Positions 1-8,061 of a stretch of 44,433 bases of DNA are shown here, piece by piece. This stretch comes from Deinococcales bacterium. Its GTDB lineage: Bacteria; Deinococcota; Deinococci; Deinococcales; JAAFIG01. The translations under genes were made by a program, and so were the position numbers. Each line of letters opens with the position of its first letter. Positions within the stretch are counted from its first letter, which is position 1. The notes below the pieces were generated by a model. It was not told the DNA's origin. It saw nothing but the letters and a program-made list of their open reading frames with translations, and ran no database searches. The stretch lies in contig JANYHH010000090.1 in assembly GCA_025359505.1 (NCBI GenBank), positions 1 to 44,433 on the forward strand, read 5' to 3'.

Positions 1-93
1 GGATTGCTTTAAGTAATCGTCGGTGAGGACGTAGACGATGGTGAACAGGTCGGTGAGAGTATGCTGGGTGAGAAGCTGGCGTGTACTTGACAT
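1..93 (-). CDS. Transposase, N-terminal fragment (cut by window edge)
   Basis: The minus strand reads from ATG at 93 through 31 codons without a stop and runs off the window edge. The visible protein starts MSSTRQLL and contains DLFTIVYVLTDDYLK. From memory this resembles the N-terminus of DDE transposases (IS4/IS5/IS982-like) found in Deinococcota, where a conserved 'VYVLxDD' segment occurs near the start. The catalytic domain lies outside the window, so the family is uncertain. It lies just beyond the terminator of the dcw cluster, a typical safe insertion site. Confidence 0.55.
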   Translation of the reverse strand, partial: MSSTRQLLTQHTLTDLFTIVYVLTDDYLKQS

Positions 94-347
94 ACCGTCA
101 GCTTCACCGTTTTACGTGAGTATCCCCTAGCACTCGACGTAGTTTATGCTGGCAGTGCGTGAACTCGAGCGCGGCATCAGGTTGGACGAACATTGGGTGG
201 GTTGCGAATTCGAGCGACGCCGCCCAGTGCTACTCGCCTCGCGCCCACAGCCCGTCTCGAGCTTGCCGTCATGACAGAGCTGCACCGTTTGGAACTGCTG
301 CAAAAAGCCCCTCGAGTCTCGAGGGGCTGACCGTGCAAAGGCTTTGT
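94..347. other. Spacer between IS fragment and ftsZ
   Basis: This 254-bp stretch should contain the promoter and terminal repeat of the IS truncated at position 1, but I cannot fix the IS border because the other end is missing. Its only clear element is the terminator at 302-328. Short open frames here (for example a GTG-started 38-codon frame near 155) show no recognisable protein. Confidence 0.4.
302..328 (-). terminator. Rho-independent terminator after ftsZ
   Basis: A perfect 11-bp inverted repeat (306-316 with 318-328) is followed on the minus strand by a run of five T (306 to 302). Each arm contains CTCGAG and the arms nearly abut, so the real loop must open a few pairs. It lies 20 bp past the ftsZ stop and closes the dcw transcript. 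Confidence 0.9.
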
Positions 348-1430
348 TTACTCGCGGTCGCGGTTTTGCCAGCGCAGAAACGTTGGAATCTCGTAGTTTT
401 CGTAGTCACTCGGCGCGATCACCGGTGCGCCACGCGTCGGGGTGAACGGGTTCGATCCAGCGTTTCTGACCAGATTGCCCAAACCCGGTGTCTCGTTGAA
501 ACCGCTGGCCACGACGGTCACGCGAATCTCGTCCCCAGCGTTTTCGTCGTAAGCCACGCCGAACAGGACTTCCACCGTGTTCTGGTCAAAGCCCGTCGCT
601 TCGACGATTTTGTTGACGATCTCGTTGGTGTCCGAAAGCGTGACCTTATCGGCTGCGCCGGTGATGTTAATCAGCACCTTGCGAGCGCCTTCAATGCTGC
701 GCTCGAGCAGCGGCGAGTGAATGGCTGACCCCACCGCTTCGTCGATCAATTTGTCGCCGTGACCCGCGCCGATGCCCATCAGCACGCTGCCCGCGTCTTT
801 GAGGTGATTGCGGACATCAGCGAAATCCACGTTAATCATGCCTGCGCTGTTGATGATGTCGCTGATGCCTTTGACGCCGTAGTACAGCACGCGGTCAGCG
901 ATCAAGAAAGCATCCTTGATGCTGGCTTTTTTGTCCACGGCAGTAATCAACTTTTCGTTGTTGACGATAATCATGCCGTCCACGCGCTCGGTCAGCTTTT
1001 TAATGCCTTCCTCGGCGATGCGGGCCCGCTTGGGGCCTTCAAACTTGAACGGGCGCGTGACAATGCCGATCGTCAGGATGCCCAACTCTTTGGCGATTTC
1101 GGCGACGACCGGGGCGCTGCCCGTGCCCGTACCGCCGCCCATGCCGGCCGTGATGAACACCATGTCCGCACCCTCTAAAGTTTCGCGCAGGGTCTCGCGG
1201 TCTTCCTCGGCGCTTTTCTCACCGACTTCTGGGTCAGCGCCCGCGCCGAGTCCTCGGGTGATGCGGTCGCCGATCTGAATGCGAATCTCGGCGTGGCTTT
1301 TAGCCAGCACCTGCGCGTCGGTGTTCGCGGCGATGAACTCCACGCCCTCGAGACCGCTTTCGATCATGCGGTTGACGGCGTTGTTTCCCGCGCCGCCCAG
1401 TCCTATCACGCGAATCTTGGCTGCTTGCAC
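348..1430 (-). CDS. ftsZ: Cell division protein FtsZ
   Basis: Tubulin-like GTPase that polymerises into the cytoplasmic Z ring and recruits the division machinery. The 360-residue product shows the N-terminal nucleotide fold (GLGGAGNNAVNRM), the tubulin signature GGGTGTGS near residue 104 and the T7-loop region 'NVDFADVR'. It ends in the conserved C-terminal peptide EIPTFLR that binds FtsA. I chose GTG at 1430 (MQAAKIRVIGLGG) because GGAGG sits 7 nt upstream; an upstream in-frame start would add only five residues (MGGII) and would swallow this ribosome site. Last gene of the dcw cluster, 96 bp after ftsA and followed by a terminator. It contains only about two CTCGAG sites, far fewer than murD. 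Confidence 0.97.
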   Translation of the reverse strand: MQAAKIRVIGLGGAGNNAVNRMIESGLEGVEFIAANTDAQVLAKSHAEIRIQIGDRITRGLGAGADPEVGEKSAEEDRETLRETLEGADMVFITAGMGGGTGTGSAPVVAEIAKELGILTIGIVTRPFKFEGPKRARIAEEGIKKLTERVDGMIIVNNEKLITAVDKKASIKDAFLIADRVLYYGVKGISDIINSAGMINVDFADVRNHLKDAGSVLMGIGAGHGDKLIDEAVGSAIHSPLLERSIEGARKVLINITGAADKVTLSDTNEIVNKIVEATGFDQNTVEVLFGVAYDENAGDEIRVTVVASGFNETPGLGNLVRNAGSNPFTPTRGAPVIAPSDYENYEIPTFLRWQNRDRE

Positions 1431-1526
1431 GATTATTCCTCCCACCCGAAACCGCCGATGCGGATGGGTTGATTGACTGGTGTTGTGGCGCTTCGAGTAT
1501 TCATAAAGTCCGGTGTTGTCCTCGTC

Positions 1527-2837
1527 TTAAAAAAAGTCTTTGAAAAAGCCGCGCAATCGCTCGAGCAAACCACTGCTTTTCTGAGTTTCACGCACGTCCG
1601 TCGCGGTTTCTATTCCGTCCGTGTCGTCAGCCCCGACCAGCACGGCTTCGGGTTCGGGCGTTTGAATCGGACGCAGCGGCGTCGCACCTTTGGCGGGCAG
1701 ATTCTGCTGCATGCCATAACGGATCAAGCCTACAGCCGTGGCGTGCGTTGGGCTGGACACGACATCGGTCAGCCCAGAGGTCACTCTGGGTTTGCCGATC
1801 CGCACGGGCAGTTTGAAGCGCTCACGAGCCAGTTCGCTGATGCCGCGCATCAACGACGCACCGCCGGTCAGCACGACGCCGCCCGCGATCAATTCCACTG
1901 GCCCCAACACGCTGTCAATTTCACTGCGGGCGAGGTTGAATATCTCAGACATGCGCGGCTTGATGATCCGGCTCAGGTCAAACGCACTGACCGATGGCAC
2001 GACGCCATTCTGGGTCAGCTCGAGGTTCAGTTCAGGGTCGGCCAGTTCCGGCACGGCTGACCCGTACTTCTTTTTCACACGCTCGGCTTCGTCGTAAGGG
2101 ATTTTTAGAATCTGCGCCAAGTCCTGCGTGACGTGATCGCCGCCGACGGGAATCACCGCGCTGTGCGCGAGATTGCCGCGCCTGAAGACGGCCACATCGG
2201 TCGTGCCGCCGCCAATGTCGATCAGCACGGTCGTCACGTCCTCTTCTTGCGGCTCCAAGACCGCTAAGCCCGAGGCGTAGCCTTGCAAAACGGCCGCGTT
2301 GACGGTCAGCCCGGCATCGGTCGCGCAGCGTCGCAGGTTAGCCAGCGGCCCCTGTGCCCCAGTGACGATGTGAACATCGACCTCCAAGCGCACGCCGTGC
2401 ATCCCGACAGGGTTCTTGATGCCTTCTTGCCCATCCACTACGTATTCTTGCGGCAAGACGTGCATGATCTCGAGGTTCGGATCCAAGGGCACGGCTCTGG
2501 CGTTTTCGATGGCGCGATCCACGTCGCTTTTTGAAATCTCCGCGCCGCGCCGGATCGCGGCCAGACCGTGGCTGGTCAGCGCCCGTAGGTGTCCTCCTGC
2601 CGCGCCGATGTACGCGTCCACGACCCGCACGCCCGCGACGCGCTCGGCCGCTGCCATACTGTTGCGGATGCTCTGCGTGGTGCGCTCCAAATTGACGACG
2701 ACACCGCGCTTCAAGCCTTCACTGGGCACTGTGCCTTCGCCGATAATGTCTAGAACGCCATCGATACCGACCTCACCGATCACGGTCGTGATCTTGGTGC
2801 TGCCGACATCGATGCCGACGATAATTCTTGAATTCAC
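1527..2837 (-). CDS. ftsA: Cell division protein FtsA
   Basis: Actin/Hsp70-fold ATPase that tethers FtsZ filaments to the membrane. The 436-residue product has the phosphate-1 motif near the start (GIDVGSTKI), the phosphate-2 region VLIDIGGGTTDVAVF around residue 200, and an adenosine motif GGVVLTGGASLMRG. It ends in an amphipathic membrane-targeting helix LLERLRGFFKDFF, typical of FtsA. The GTG at 2837 is preferred because it gives a GTGA overlap with the ftsQ stop and has a GGTGAG-type site 6 nt upstream; an upstream GTG at 2855 is possible. Confidence 0.95.
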   Translation of the reverse strand: MNSRIIVGIDVGSTKITTVIGEVGIDGVLDIIGEGTVPSEGLKRGVVVNLERTTQSIRNSMAAAERVAGVRVVDAYIGAAGGHLRALTSHGLAAIRRGAEISKSDVDRAIENARAVPLDPNLEIMHVLPQEYVVDGQEGIKNPVGMHGVRLEVDVHIVTGAQGPLANLRRCATDAGLTVNAAVLQGYASGLAVLEPQEEDVTTVLIDIGGGTTDVAVFRRGNLAHSAVIPVGGDHVTQDLAQILKIPYDEAERVKKKYGSAVPELADPELNLELTQNGVVPSVSAFDLSRIIKPRMSEIFNLARSEIDSVLGPVELIAGGVVLTGGASLMRGISELARERFKLPVRIGKPRVTSGLTDVVSSPTHATAVGLIRYGMQQNLPAKGATPLRPIQTPEPEAVLVGADDTDGIETATDVRETQKSSGLLERLRGFFKDFF

Positions 2838-3454
2838 TGGACGCTCACCCCCCACGGATAAACGTTTACTCTTTTCCCCGCTTGCTTCATTGCGAGCATC
2901 TTGACACTTCCACCGTATTTCAGCAAGGACGCGTAGGAATCGCTCCAGATTTGAGCATCACCGACCCGCATGAGAAAGCCCTGCGGCGTGAAGCGCAGGC
3001 GCACTGCACCGAGTTGCTTGGCTAAGCCTGCGACCTTGAGGGCTTCTGGTAGGGCCAGCGCATCGAAACCCTCGAGCATCAACGCGGGAAGCGCAGCACC
3101 GGGGAGTTCTAGGCCGTCGAATGAGAGTACGACGAGGCTGCCGTCGCTGCGCTTGTACGCGGCCAGTGGCGTGCGTTCGACAATTTTGATTTCTATGCGA
3201 CCCGGAAAAATCTTGACGATTCGCGCTTGGGCCACCCAAGGATTGTCGTGCAGCGCCCCAGCCCTCGCGTTTGATACCCACAACCACGGGTTGCCGGGCA
3301 GCACGCCGCTCATCCGAGCGACTTCTTTGGGTTTTAAAAACCGTGTTCCAGACACCGTGACAGTCATCACAGGAAAGAAAAACCAGCTCGAGGACAGCAA
3401 GGAGACTGTGATTACGAAAAATGCAAATAATCCCCGCCGAATAGAGCGGTTCAT
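2834..3454 (-). CDS. ftsQ: Cell division protein FtsQ/DivIB
   Basis: Bitopic membrane protein of the divisome that bridges early and late division proteins. The 206-residue product has a short cationic N-terminus, one membrane segment at about residues 9-29, then a POTRA-type domain (from 'MTVTVSGTRFLKPKEVARMSG') with the typical pattern 'NPWVAQARIVKIFPGRIEIKIVER'. Its ATG overlaps the murB stop as ATGA, and its stop overlaps the ftsA start, so translation is probably coupled. It is short for the family (often 230-280 residues), mostly at the C-terminal side. Confidence 0.9.
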   Translation of the reverse strand: MNRSIRRGLFAFFVITVSLLSSSWFFFPVMTVTVSGTRFLKPKEVARMSGVLPGNPWLWVSNARAGALHDNPWVAQARIVKIFPGRIEIKIVERTPLAAYKRSDGSLVVLSFDGLELPGAALPALMLEGFDALALPEALKVAGLAKQLGAVRLRFTPQGFLMRVGDAQIWSDSYASLLKYGGSVKMLAMKQAGKRVNVYPWGVSVQ

Positions 3455-4404
3455 GCGTCACCTCCCCGGACAGCATGTTGATGTGCTGAAGCTTGAATAT
3501 TACCCCAAATTTCAACTTCGCGCTCCAAAGGGATGCCCAGTTCGCGCTCGACTTGCTCGAGGACTGCGATGACATCCGTGGCCCGCGCTGAGCCAGTGTT
3601 GACCAAGAAATTACCGTGTTCATTGGAAATCATCGCGTCGCCTATTCTGTAGCCTTTGAAGCCAGCCCTGTCCACCATCCTTCCAGCGCTATCAAAACTT
3701 GGATTTTTCCACGCGCAGCCGAAAGTGCGCTGATGCGGCTGACCTTTTCTGGCTTCATCAGCGAGATTCATGCGCTGCTGCACCGCCTCGGGCGTGGAGC
3801 GCTGCAAACGCAGCCGGACTCGGGTGACGATGCCAACGCCGTTTCGGGAGTGCGGGATGCTCGAGTTGCGGTACTTGAAACCCAGTTGCTCTGGCGCGTA
3901 AATATTCGCCACGCCATCCGTGACGATCTCTACACTGTGCAGCGCGTCGACCATTTCCCCGAAGCGCGTGCCCGCATTCATCCGCACCGCGCCGCCAACC
4001 TGCGCGGGCACGCCCCAGACGCCCTCGAGACCAGATAGACCGCGTTGCTGCAAGCGCCGCAGCAAACCCGGAATCGGCGTGGCCGCGCCGACCCAACCCG
4101 TGACGATCTGGTCAGCAGTGGACAATTCTGGGTCTGGCTGGAGGTCTGAAGCGCTAAAAATCCCGCCCAAGCGAATCACGCGCTCTGGCACGCCGTCGTC
4201 GGAAACGATCAAATTGCTGCCCCCACCGAGCATGCGATACGGGGCGCTGGTCGCTGTGAGCAACGCCGCTTGGTTGTGGCAAACCCACAGCTCCGCCTCG
4301 CCGCCGACGCCGAGCGTGGTGAACAGCGCCAAACGCACGTGGCGTGGCGCGGTCTTGACTCGCGGGTCGAACTCAGGGGCGACTCGAGCGCTCAATTCAG
4401 TCAT
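3451..4404 (-). CDS. murB: UDP-N-acetylenolpyruvoylglucosamine reductase MurB
   Basis: FAD- and NADPH-dependent reduction of the enolpyruvyl ether to UDP-N-acetylmuramate in the cytoplasm. The 317-residue product shows TTLGVGGEAELWV near residue 30, the FAD-binding segment 'MLGGGSNLIVSD', 'GVWGVPAQVGGAVRMNAG', a 'YRNSSIP' tyrosine segment and the C-terminal 'NEHGNFLVN..GSARATDVIAVLEQV'. The 'GCAWKNP' motif supplies the family's conserved acid-base region (usually S or C). The start overlaps the murC end by 8 nt. Confidence 0.95.
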   Translation of the reverse strand: MTELSARVAPEFDPRVKTAPRHVRLALFTTLGVGGEAELWVCHNQAALLTATSAPYRMLGGGSNLIVSDDGVPERVIRLGGIFSASDLQPDPELSTADQIVTGWVGAATPIPGLLRRLQQRGLSGLEGVWGVPAQVGGAVRMNAGTRFGEMVDALHSVEIVTDGVANIYAPEQLGFKYRNSSIPHSRNGVGIVTRVRLRLQRSTPEAVQQRMNLADEARKGQPHQRTFGCAWKNPSFDSAGRMVDRAGFKGYRIGDAMISNEHGNFLVNTGSARATDVIAVLEQVERELGIPLEREVEIWGNIQASAHQHAVRGGDA

Positions 4405-5803
4405 GGCTCGAGCCTCGAACTTCAGTCGCCAATTCAGGCAGGTCGCGCAGCAACTTGGTCACGTCGCCTGCGCCCATGGTGACAATCAAATCGCGCTCAC
4501 TGGCACTCGAGCGCAGATACTCGCGCAGCGCCTCGCGGTCGCTCCAGTACCGCGCAGCGGCAAAGCCCAGCGCGTGCATTCGCGCCTCAATCAATGTCGA
4601 GTGAACCCCAGCGATCTGCGCCTCGCTCGAGGCGTAAATGTCTAAGATCATTACCTCATCCGCCCCGCGCAGCACATCGGCGTAGTTCTGCCACTCGCGG
4701 GCGGTGCGCCCGACGCGGTGCGGCTGAAAGACGACTCGCACGCGCCGCCCCGTGGTTTTCGCGCCAGCAATTGCGCTTCTGACCTTGGTCGGGTTGTGGG
4801 CGTAATCGTCCACCAACAGCGCTCCATTCAGATACCCCAGCACCTCCCAACGCCGCCCAGCTCCACCGAAGCTGGCCAGTGCCGCCGCTGCACAAGCGAT
4901 GTCCAGCCCCTCTAAGTCCGCCACAGCCAGCGCCGCGACCGCATTCAGCACGTTGTGTTCGCCGGGCGCAATCAGTTTGACTTCAGCCAGCACTGTCCCA
5001 TCTCGGGTGAGGGTGAAGCGCGGGCTGCCCCCTGTGAGACTGACGTTTTCAGCGCGGTACTTGGCGTTCGCATGCAAGCCATACGAGATCAGGTTTGCCC
5101 CTTTGAGCATTCCCTCTAAGCCTAGCCAGTCCGCGCAGTACACAACCCGCCCGGCTTGCCGCGCAAAGGTCTGGAACGCCCCGTGTAGCGCCTCGAGACT
5201 GGCGTGATAATTGGGCTTGGTATCGCCGTCGTGGGCGACGTGATCGTCTTCAATGTTGGTGATCACGGCGATATCGCAGTGAATCCGCGCAAACAATGGG
5301 TCGGACTCGTCGATTTCGGCGATGAAGTGAGCGCCAGATCCGACTTTAGACGTGCCGCCAATCGCCCTGACCTCGCCGCCGACCGCCGCGCTCGGGTCTA
5401 CTCCGCAGGCTTCAAAAACCGTGGCGATCATCGCGCTGGTGCTGGTCTTGCCGTGCGTGCCCGCCACGCCGATGCTCTTTTTGGAGCGCATCAACTGCGC
5501 CAAAAGTTCGATGCGCCGCATCATTGGCAGCTTCAATCTGAGTGCCTCTAAGAGTTCTGGCTCGTCGGCTCTCACACCCGTGCTGGCGACCAAGACATCC
5601 ACGCCGTCCAGATGGGCGGGTGAATGCCCTTGTTGCACGTGAATTCCCAGCCCCTCGAGCCGCTGGGTGACTGGGCTGAGTTGTTGGTCGCAGCCGCTGA
5701 CCGTGTGACCAGCGGCGTGCAGCATCGCGGCGAGGGCACTGACGCCGATGCCCCCAATGCCCATCAGGTGGTAGTGGCGCGGGTTGTTTGAAAGTTCATT
5801 CAT
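4397..5803 (-). CDS. murC: UDP-N-acetylmuramate--L-alanine ligase MurC
   Basis: ATP-dependent ligase that adds the first amino acid, L-alanine, to UDP-MurNAc. The 468-residue product has the N-terminal UDP-binding motif HLMGIGGIGVSALA, the Mur-ligase P-loop GTHGKTSTSA around residue 112, 'TNIEDDHVAHDGD', and 'DDYAHNPTKV' followed by 'VVFQPHRVGRT' in the C-terminal domain. It overlaps murG by 8 nt at its start and murB by 8 nt at its end. Confidence 0.96.
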   Translation of the reverse strand: MNELSNNPRHYHLMGIGGIGVSALAAMLHAAGHTVSGCDQQLSPVTQRLEGLGIHVQQGHSPAHLDGVDVLVASTGVRADEPELLEALRLKLPMMRRIELLAQLMRSKKSIGVAGTHGKTSTSAMIATVFEACGVDPSAAVGGEVRAIGGTSKVGSGAHFIAEIDESDPLFARIHCDIAVITNIEDDHVAHDGDTKPNYHASLEALHGAFQTFARQAGRVVYCADWLGLEGMLKGANLISYGLHANAKYRAENVSLTGGSPRFTLTRDGTVLAEVKLIAPGEHNVLNAVAALAVADLEGLDIACAAAALASFGGAGRRWEVLGYLNGALLVDDYAHNPTKVRSAIAGAKTTGRRVRVVFQPHRVGRTAREWQNYADVLRGADEVMILDIYASSEAQIAGVHSTLIEARMHALGFAAARYWSDREALREYLRSSASERDLIVTMGAGDVTKLLRDLPELATEVRGSSHD

Positions 5804-6929
5804 GGCTGCTGGTGTCCCTCGTGGGTAATACAGTTTTTGCGCGGCCAGCCGTGAAAATCAGGCTCGCCAAGCGCTTGGCCGCACCGACAGGGCTGCTTTG
5901 CAGCGCCGCCGCTCGCATTGCGCCCAGAATCTCTGGTTGCAAGCAGTCCAGCATACCCCGCACAAAGTCGTCCTTCAAATCGGTCTCGAGGTCACTCTGC
6001 GCGTACCAGCGCCCCGCACCGCGTATCTGCACGCTCTTGGCGTTGCTGACTTGATGATCTTCGCTGCTCGAGGGCAGCGGAACCAGCAGCAGCGGCACAC
6101 CATGGAACGCAGCGTCGGCAATCGTGCTCATGCCCGCTCTGGTGATCGCCAGCGTCGCAGCGCTCCACGCGGCCACGCCGTCGACGAACTCGGCGCAGTG
6201 ATACCAAGGCAAGTGCGCGGTTTGCAAGCGCACCTCGTTCAACCGTCCACGCCCCGTCTGGTGCAAGACCTGCACGCCCTGCCCCTCGAGCGCCCGAATC
6301 AGCAGCTCCGGCAAGAGTCTGTTGAGCGCCACCGACCCTTGCGAGCCACCCATCACCAGCACCGTCGGCAGGTCTGGCTCGAGACCAAGCTGCACTCGCG
6401 CCGCCGCTGGCTCGAGCCGCATTTCGCGCACCGGCATCCCGACGACCGTGCATTTCTGGGCTGGCAAATGCGTCATCGTCGCCGCGTCCGCCAGCCCAAT
6501 CGCTCGACTCGCGCCCTTAAACGTGCGCGTCACCAAGCCCGGATAGGCGTTGGCTTCGTGCATGACCAGCGGCGTGCGCGTCAGCCACGCGGCCGCGACG
6601 CCGGGGAAGCTAGCGAAACCGCCGAAACCGACGGTCACGTCTGGCTCAAATTTGCGCGTCACACTAACCGCATCCCCGAAGCCCGCCAGCGCGTTCCAGA
6701 CGGCCCTTGGGTCGGGGCGGGAACGGTCAATCTTACCGCTCCTCACGCCGTAAAACTCGAGGCTCACCTCAGCCGCCAGTCGCTCCTCCATGCCGCCAGT
6801 CGAGCCGATCAGCGCACAGTTCGCCCCCAGCGCCTCGAGTTCTTTGGAGACCGCAATGGCAGGGAAGACGTGACCGGCCGTGCCGCCCGCCGCGAGCAGC
6901 ACGCGCAAGCTGTGGGATGCTTCAATCAC
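5796..6929 (-). CDS. murG: UDP-GlcNAc transferase MurG (lipid II synthesis)
   Basis: Peripheral membrane glycosyltransferase (GT28) that converts lipid I to lipid II. The product shows the N-terminal GGTAGHVFPAIAV loop, 'GGFASFPGVAAAWL', 'MHEANAYPGLVTR', the C-terminal donor-site 'VMGGSQGSVALNRLLPEL', 'ITRAGMSTIADAAFHGVPLLLVPLP' and a 'DHQVSNAK' segment. I favour GTG at 6929 because GGAG lies 6 nt upstream and the overlap with the ftsW stop is then 8 nt; a TTG at 6941 would add four residues. Confidence 0.94.
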   Translation of the reverse strand: MIEASHSLRVLLAAGGTAGHVFPAIAVSKELEALGANCALIGSTGGMEERLAAEVSLEFYGVRSGKIDRSRPDPRAVWNALAGFGDAVSVTRKFEPDVTVGFGGFASFPGVAAAWLTRTPLVMHEANAYPGLVTRTFKGASRAIGLADAATMTHLPAQKCTVVGMPVREMRLEPAAARVQLGLEPDLPTVLVMGGSQGSVALNRLLPELLIRALEGQGVQVLHQTGRGRLNEVRLQTAHLPWYHCAEFVDGVAAWSAATLAITRAGMSTIADAAFHGVPLLLVPLPSSSEDHQVSNAKSVQIRGAGRWYAQSDLETDLKDDFVRGMLDCLQPEILGAMRAAALQSSPVGAAKRLASLIFTAGRAKTVLPTRDTSSHE

Positions 6930-8061
6930 CTGCTGCTCCAATCATCGCGCCAGCCCCCGGCTTGACTGCTCGGGCAGAAGCTTTTGCAACCATCGCGTTG
7001 GCTGCGTGAATCCAACCCAAGGCGACCGCGCAGGCGATCAAGCTCGAGCCGCCCTCGCTCATCATCGGCAGCGCCATGCCGGTGTTCGGCAGTTTGCCGA
7101 TCACCACGCCAAAATTTATCACCGCTTGTCCAACGATCATCAATGCCGCGCCACTGGCTAAAATCGCCGCGCCGTGCCGCTCGCTCGGCTCCAAATGATT
7201 TGCGCTCGAGACTTTGGCTGCGGTACTCAACCCGATGTAAAGGATGCTGGCGTAGATCGCAAAGATGACCGTGATCCCCAGCAGCCCCGTGGTGTGCGCC
7301 AGCGTACTGACGACGAAATCGCTGCTCTGGGCGGGCACGGTCAGTTTCTTTTCGTCTGGCCCGCGTCCCCACAGCCCGCCGCGCTCGATCACGGTTTTGG
7401 CGACTCGGGTCTGATAGCCAGCCGCCGTCTCGTCAATCGTGCCGTTTTGTTGGGCGGCGAAATTGATGATTTTATCCGCGACATAGCCGTAACGGGCGGA
7501 TTGCCACATCCACGCGGGGTACGCGACCAGCGCGGTTGCCAGTGCGATGGCGATGATTCTGCCCATCGGCACGCCGCTCATGAAGATCACGCCCATCGCC
7601 AGTAGGAACACGAACACGGCTGCGCTGGTACTCGGTGCGATGAGGATTAGCCCCGTGCTGGCGGCGATCACCATGATCGGCCCCCACAATTTGTAGCCCG
7701 TGCCTTTGCGGGCAAAAAACGATGCGAGGTACGCGATCAGCGCGATTTTCGTAAATTCAGACGGTTGCAACTGATAGCCGCCGGGCAGGTTGATCCAGCG
7801 ATCCACGCCGGATTTACCGCTGCCCATCACGAGCACCGCGACCAGCAATACCGCGCAGACCGCCCACGCGATCCAGCCAAGCTTGACCGAGAACTGAGTC
7901 CGCACCTGCGACACGAACAGCGTCAGCGCCACCGCTCCGACGACCATCACCAGTTGCTTCAGTAAGCCGTCTGGGTTGACGGTCACGACGCACAGCAACC
8001 CCAGCATCAGCAGCGCGAGTTGCAATACGAACAGCGGTAAGTGCAGCGGTTTCAAATTCAT
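6922..8061 (-). CDS. ftsW: SEDS-family lipid II polymerase FtsW
   Basis: Multi-pass membrane glycosyltransferase of the RodA/FtsW/SpoVE family that polymerises lipid II at the septum together with its class B PBP, here probably the FtsI encoded upstream. The 379-residue product has about ten hydrophobic segments, 'PGGYQLQPSEFTKIALIAYLA', and the large extracellular loop 'GRGPDEKKLTVPAQSSDFVVSTLAHTTG', whose Asp fits the family's catalytic aspartate. The usual 'GEELG' after that Asp reads 'AHTTG' here. 'GKLPNTGMALPMMSEGGSSL' is the conserved C-terminal signature. The start overlaps the murD stop as ATGA. Confidence 0.93.
   Translation of the reverse strand: MNLKPLHLPLFVLQLALLMLGLLCVVTVNPDGLLKQLVMVVGAVALTLFVSQVRTQFSVKLGWIAWAVCAVLLVAVLVMGSGKSGVDRWINLPGGYQLQPSEFTKIALIAYLASFFARKGTGYKLWGPIMVIAASTGLILIAPSTSAAVFVFLLAMGVIFMSGVPMGRIIAIALATALVAYPAWMWQSARYGYVADKIINFAAQQNGTIDETAAGYQTRVAKTVIERGGLWGRGPDEKKLTVPAQSSDFVVSTLAHTTGLLGITVIFAIYASILYIGLSTAAKVSSANHLEPSERHGAAILASGAALMIVGQAVINFGVVIGKLPNTGMALPMMSEGGSSLIACAVALGWIHAANAMVAKASARAVKPGAGAMIGAAGD

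Noticed and set aside
159..728. Open frame of 189 codons on the plus strand opposite ftsZ
   Set aside because: It runs through the ftsZ terminator and antisense to ftsZ, with no ribosome site or recognisable protein. Long antisense frames are expected in GC-rich coding DNA.
2958..3623. Alternative minus-strand frame across ftsQ and murB
   Set aside because: It is out of frame with both genes and has no recognisable motifs, while ftsQ and murB fit well.
5898..6965. A 355-codon plus-strand frame opposite murG
   Set aside because: Composition is Arg/His/Gln-rich, typical of antisense translation, and murG on the other strand is unmistakable.
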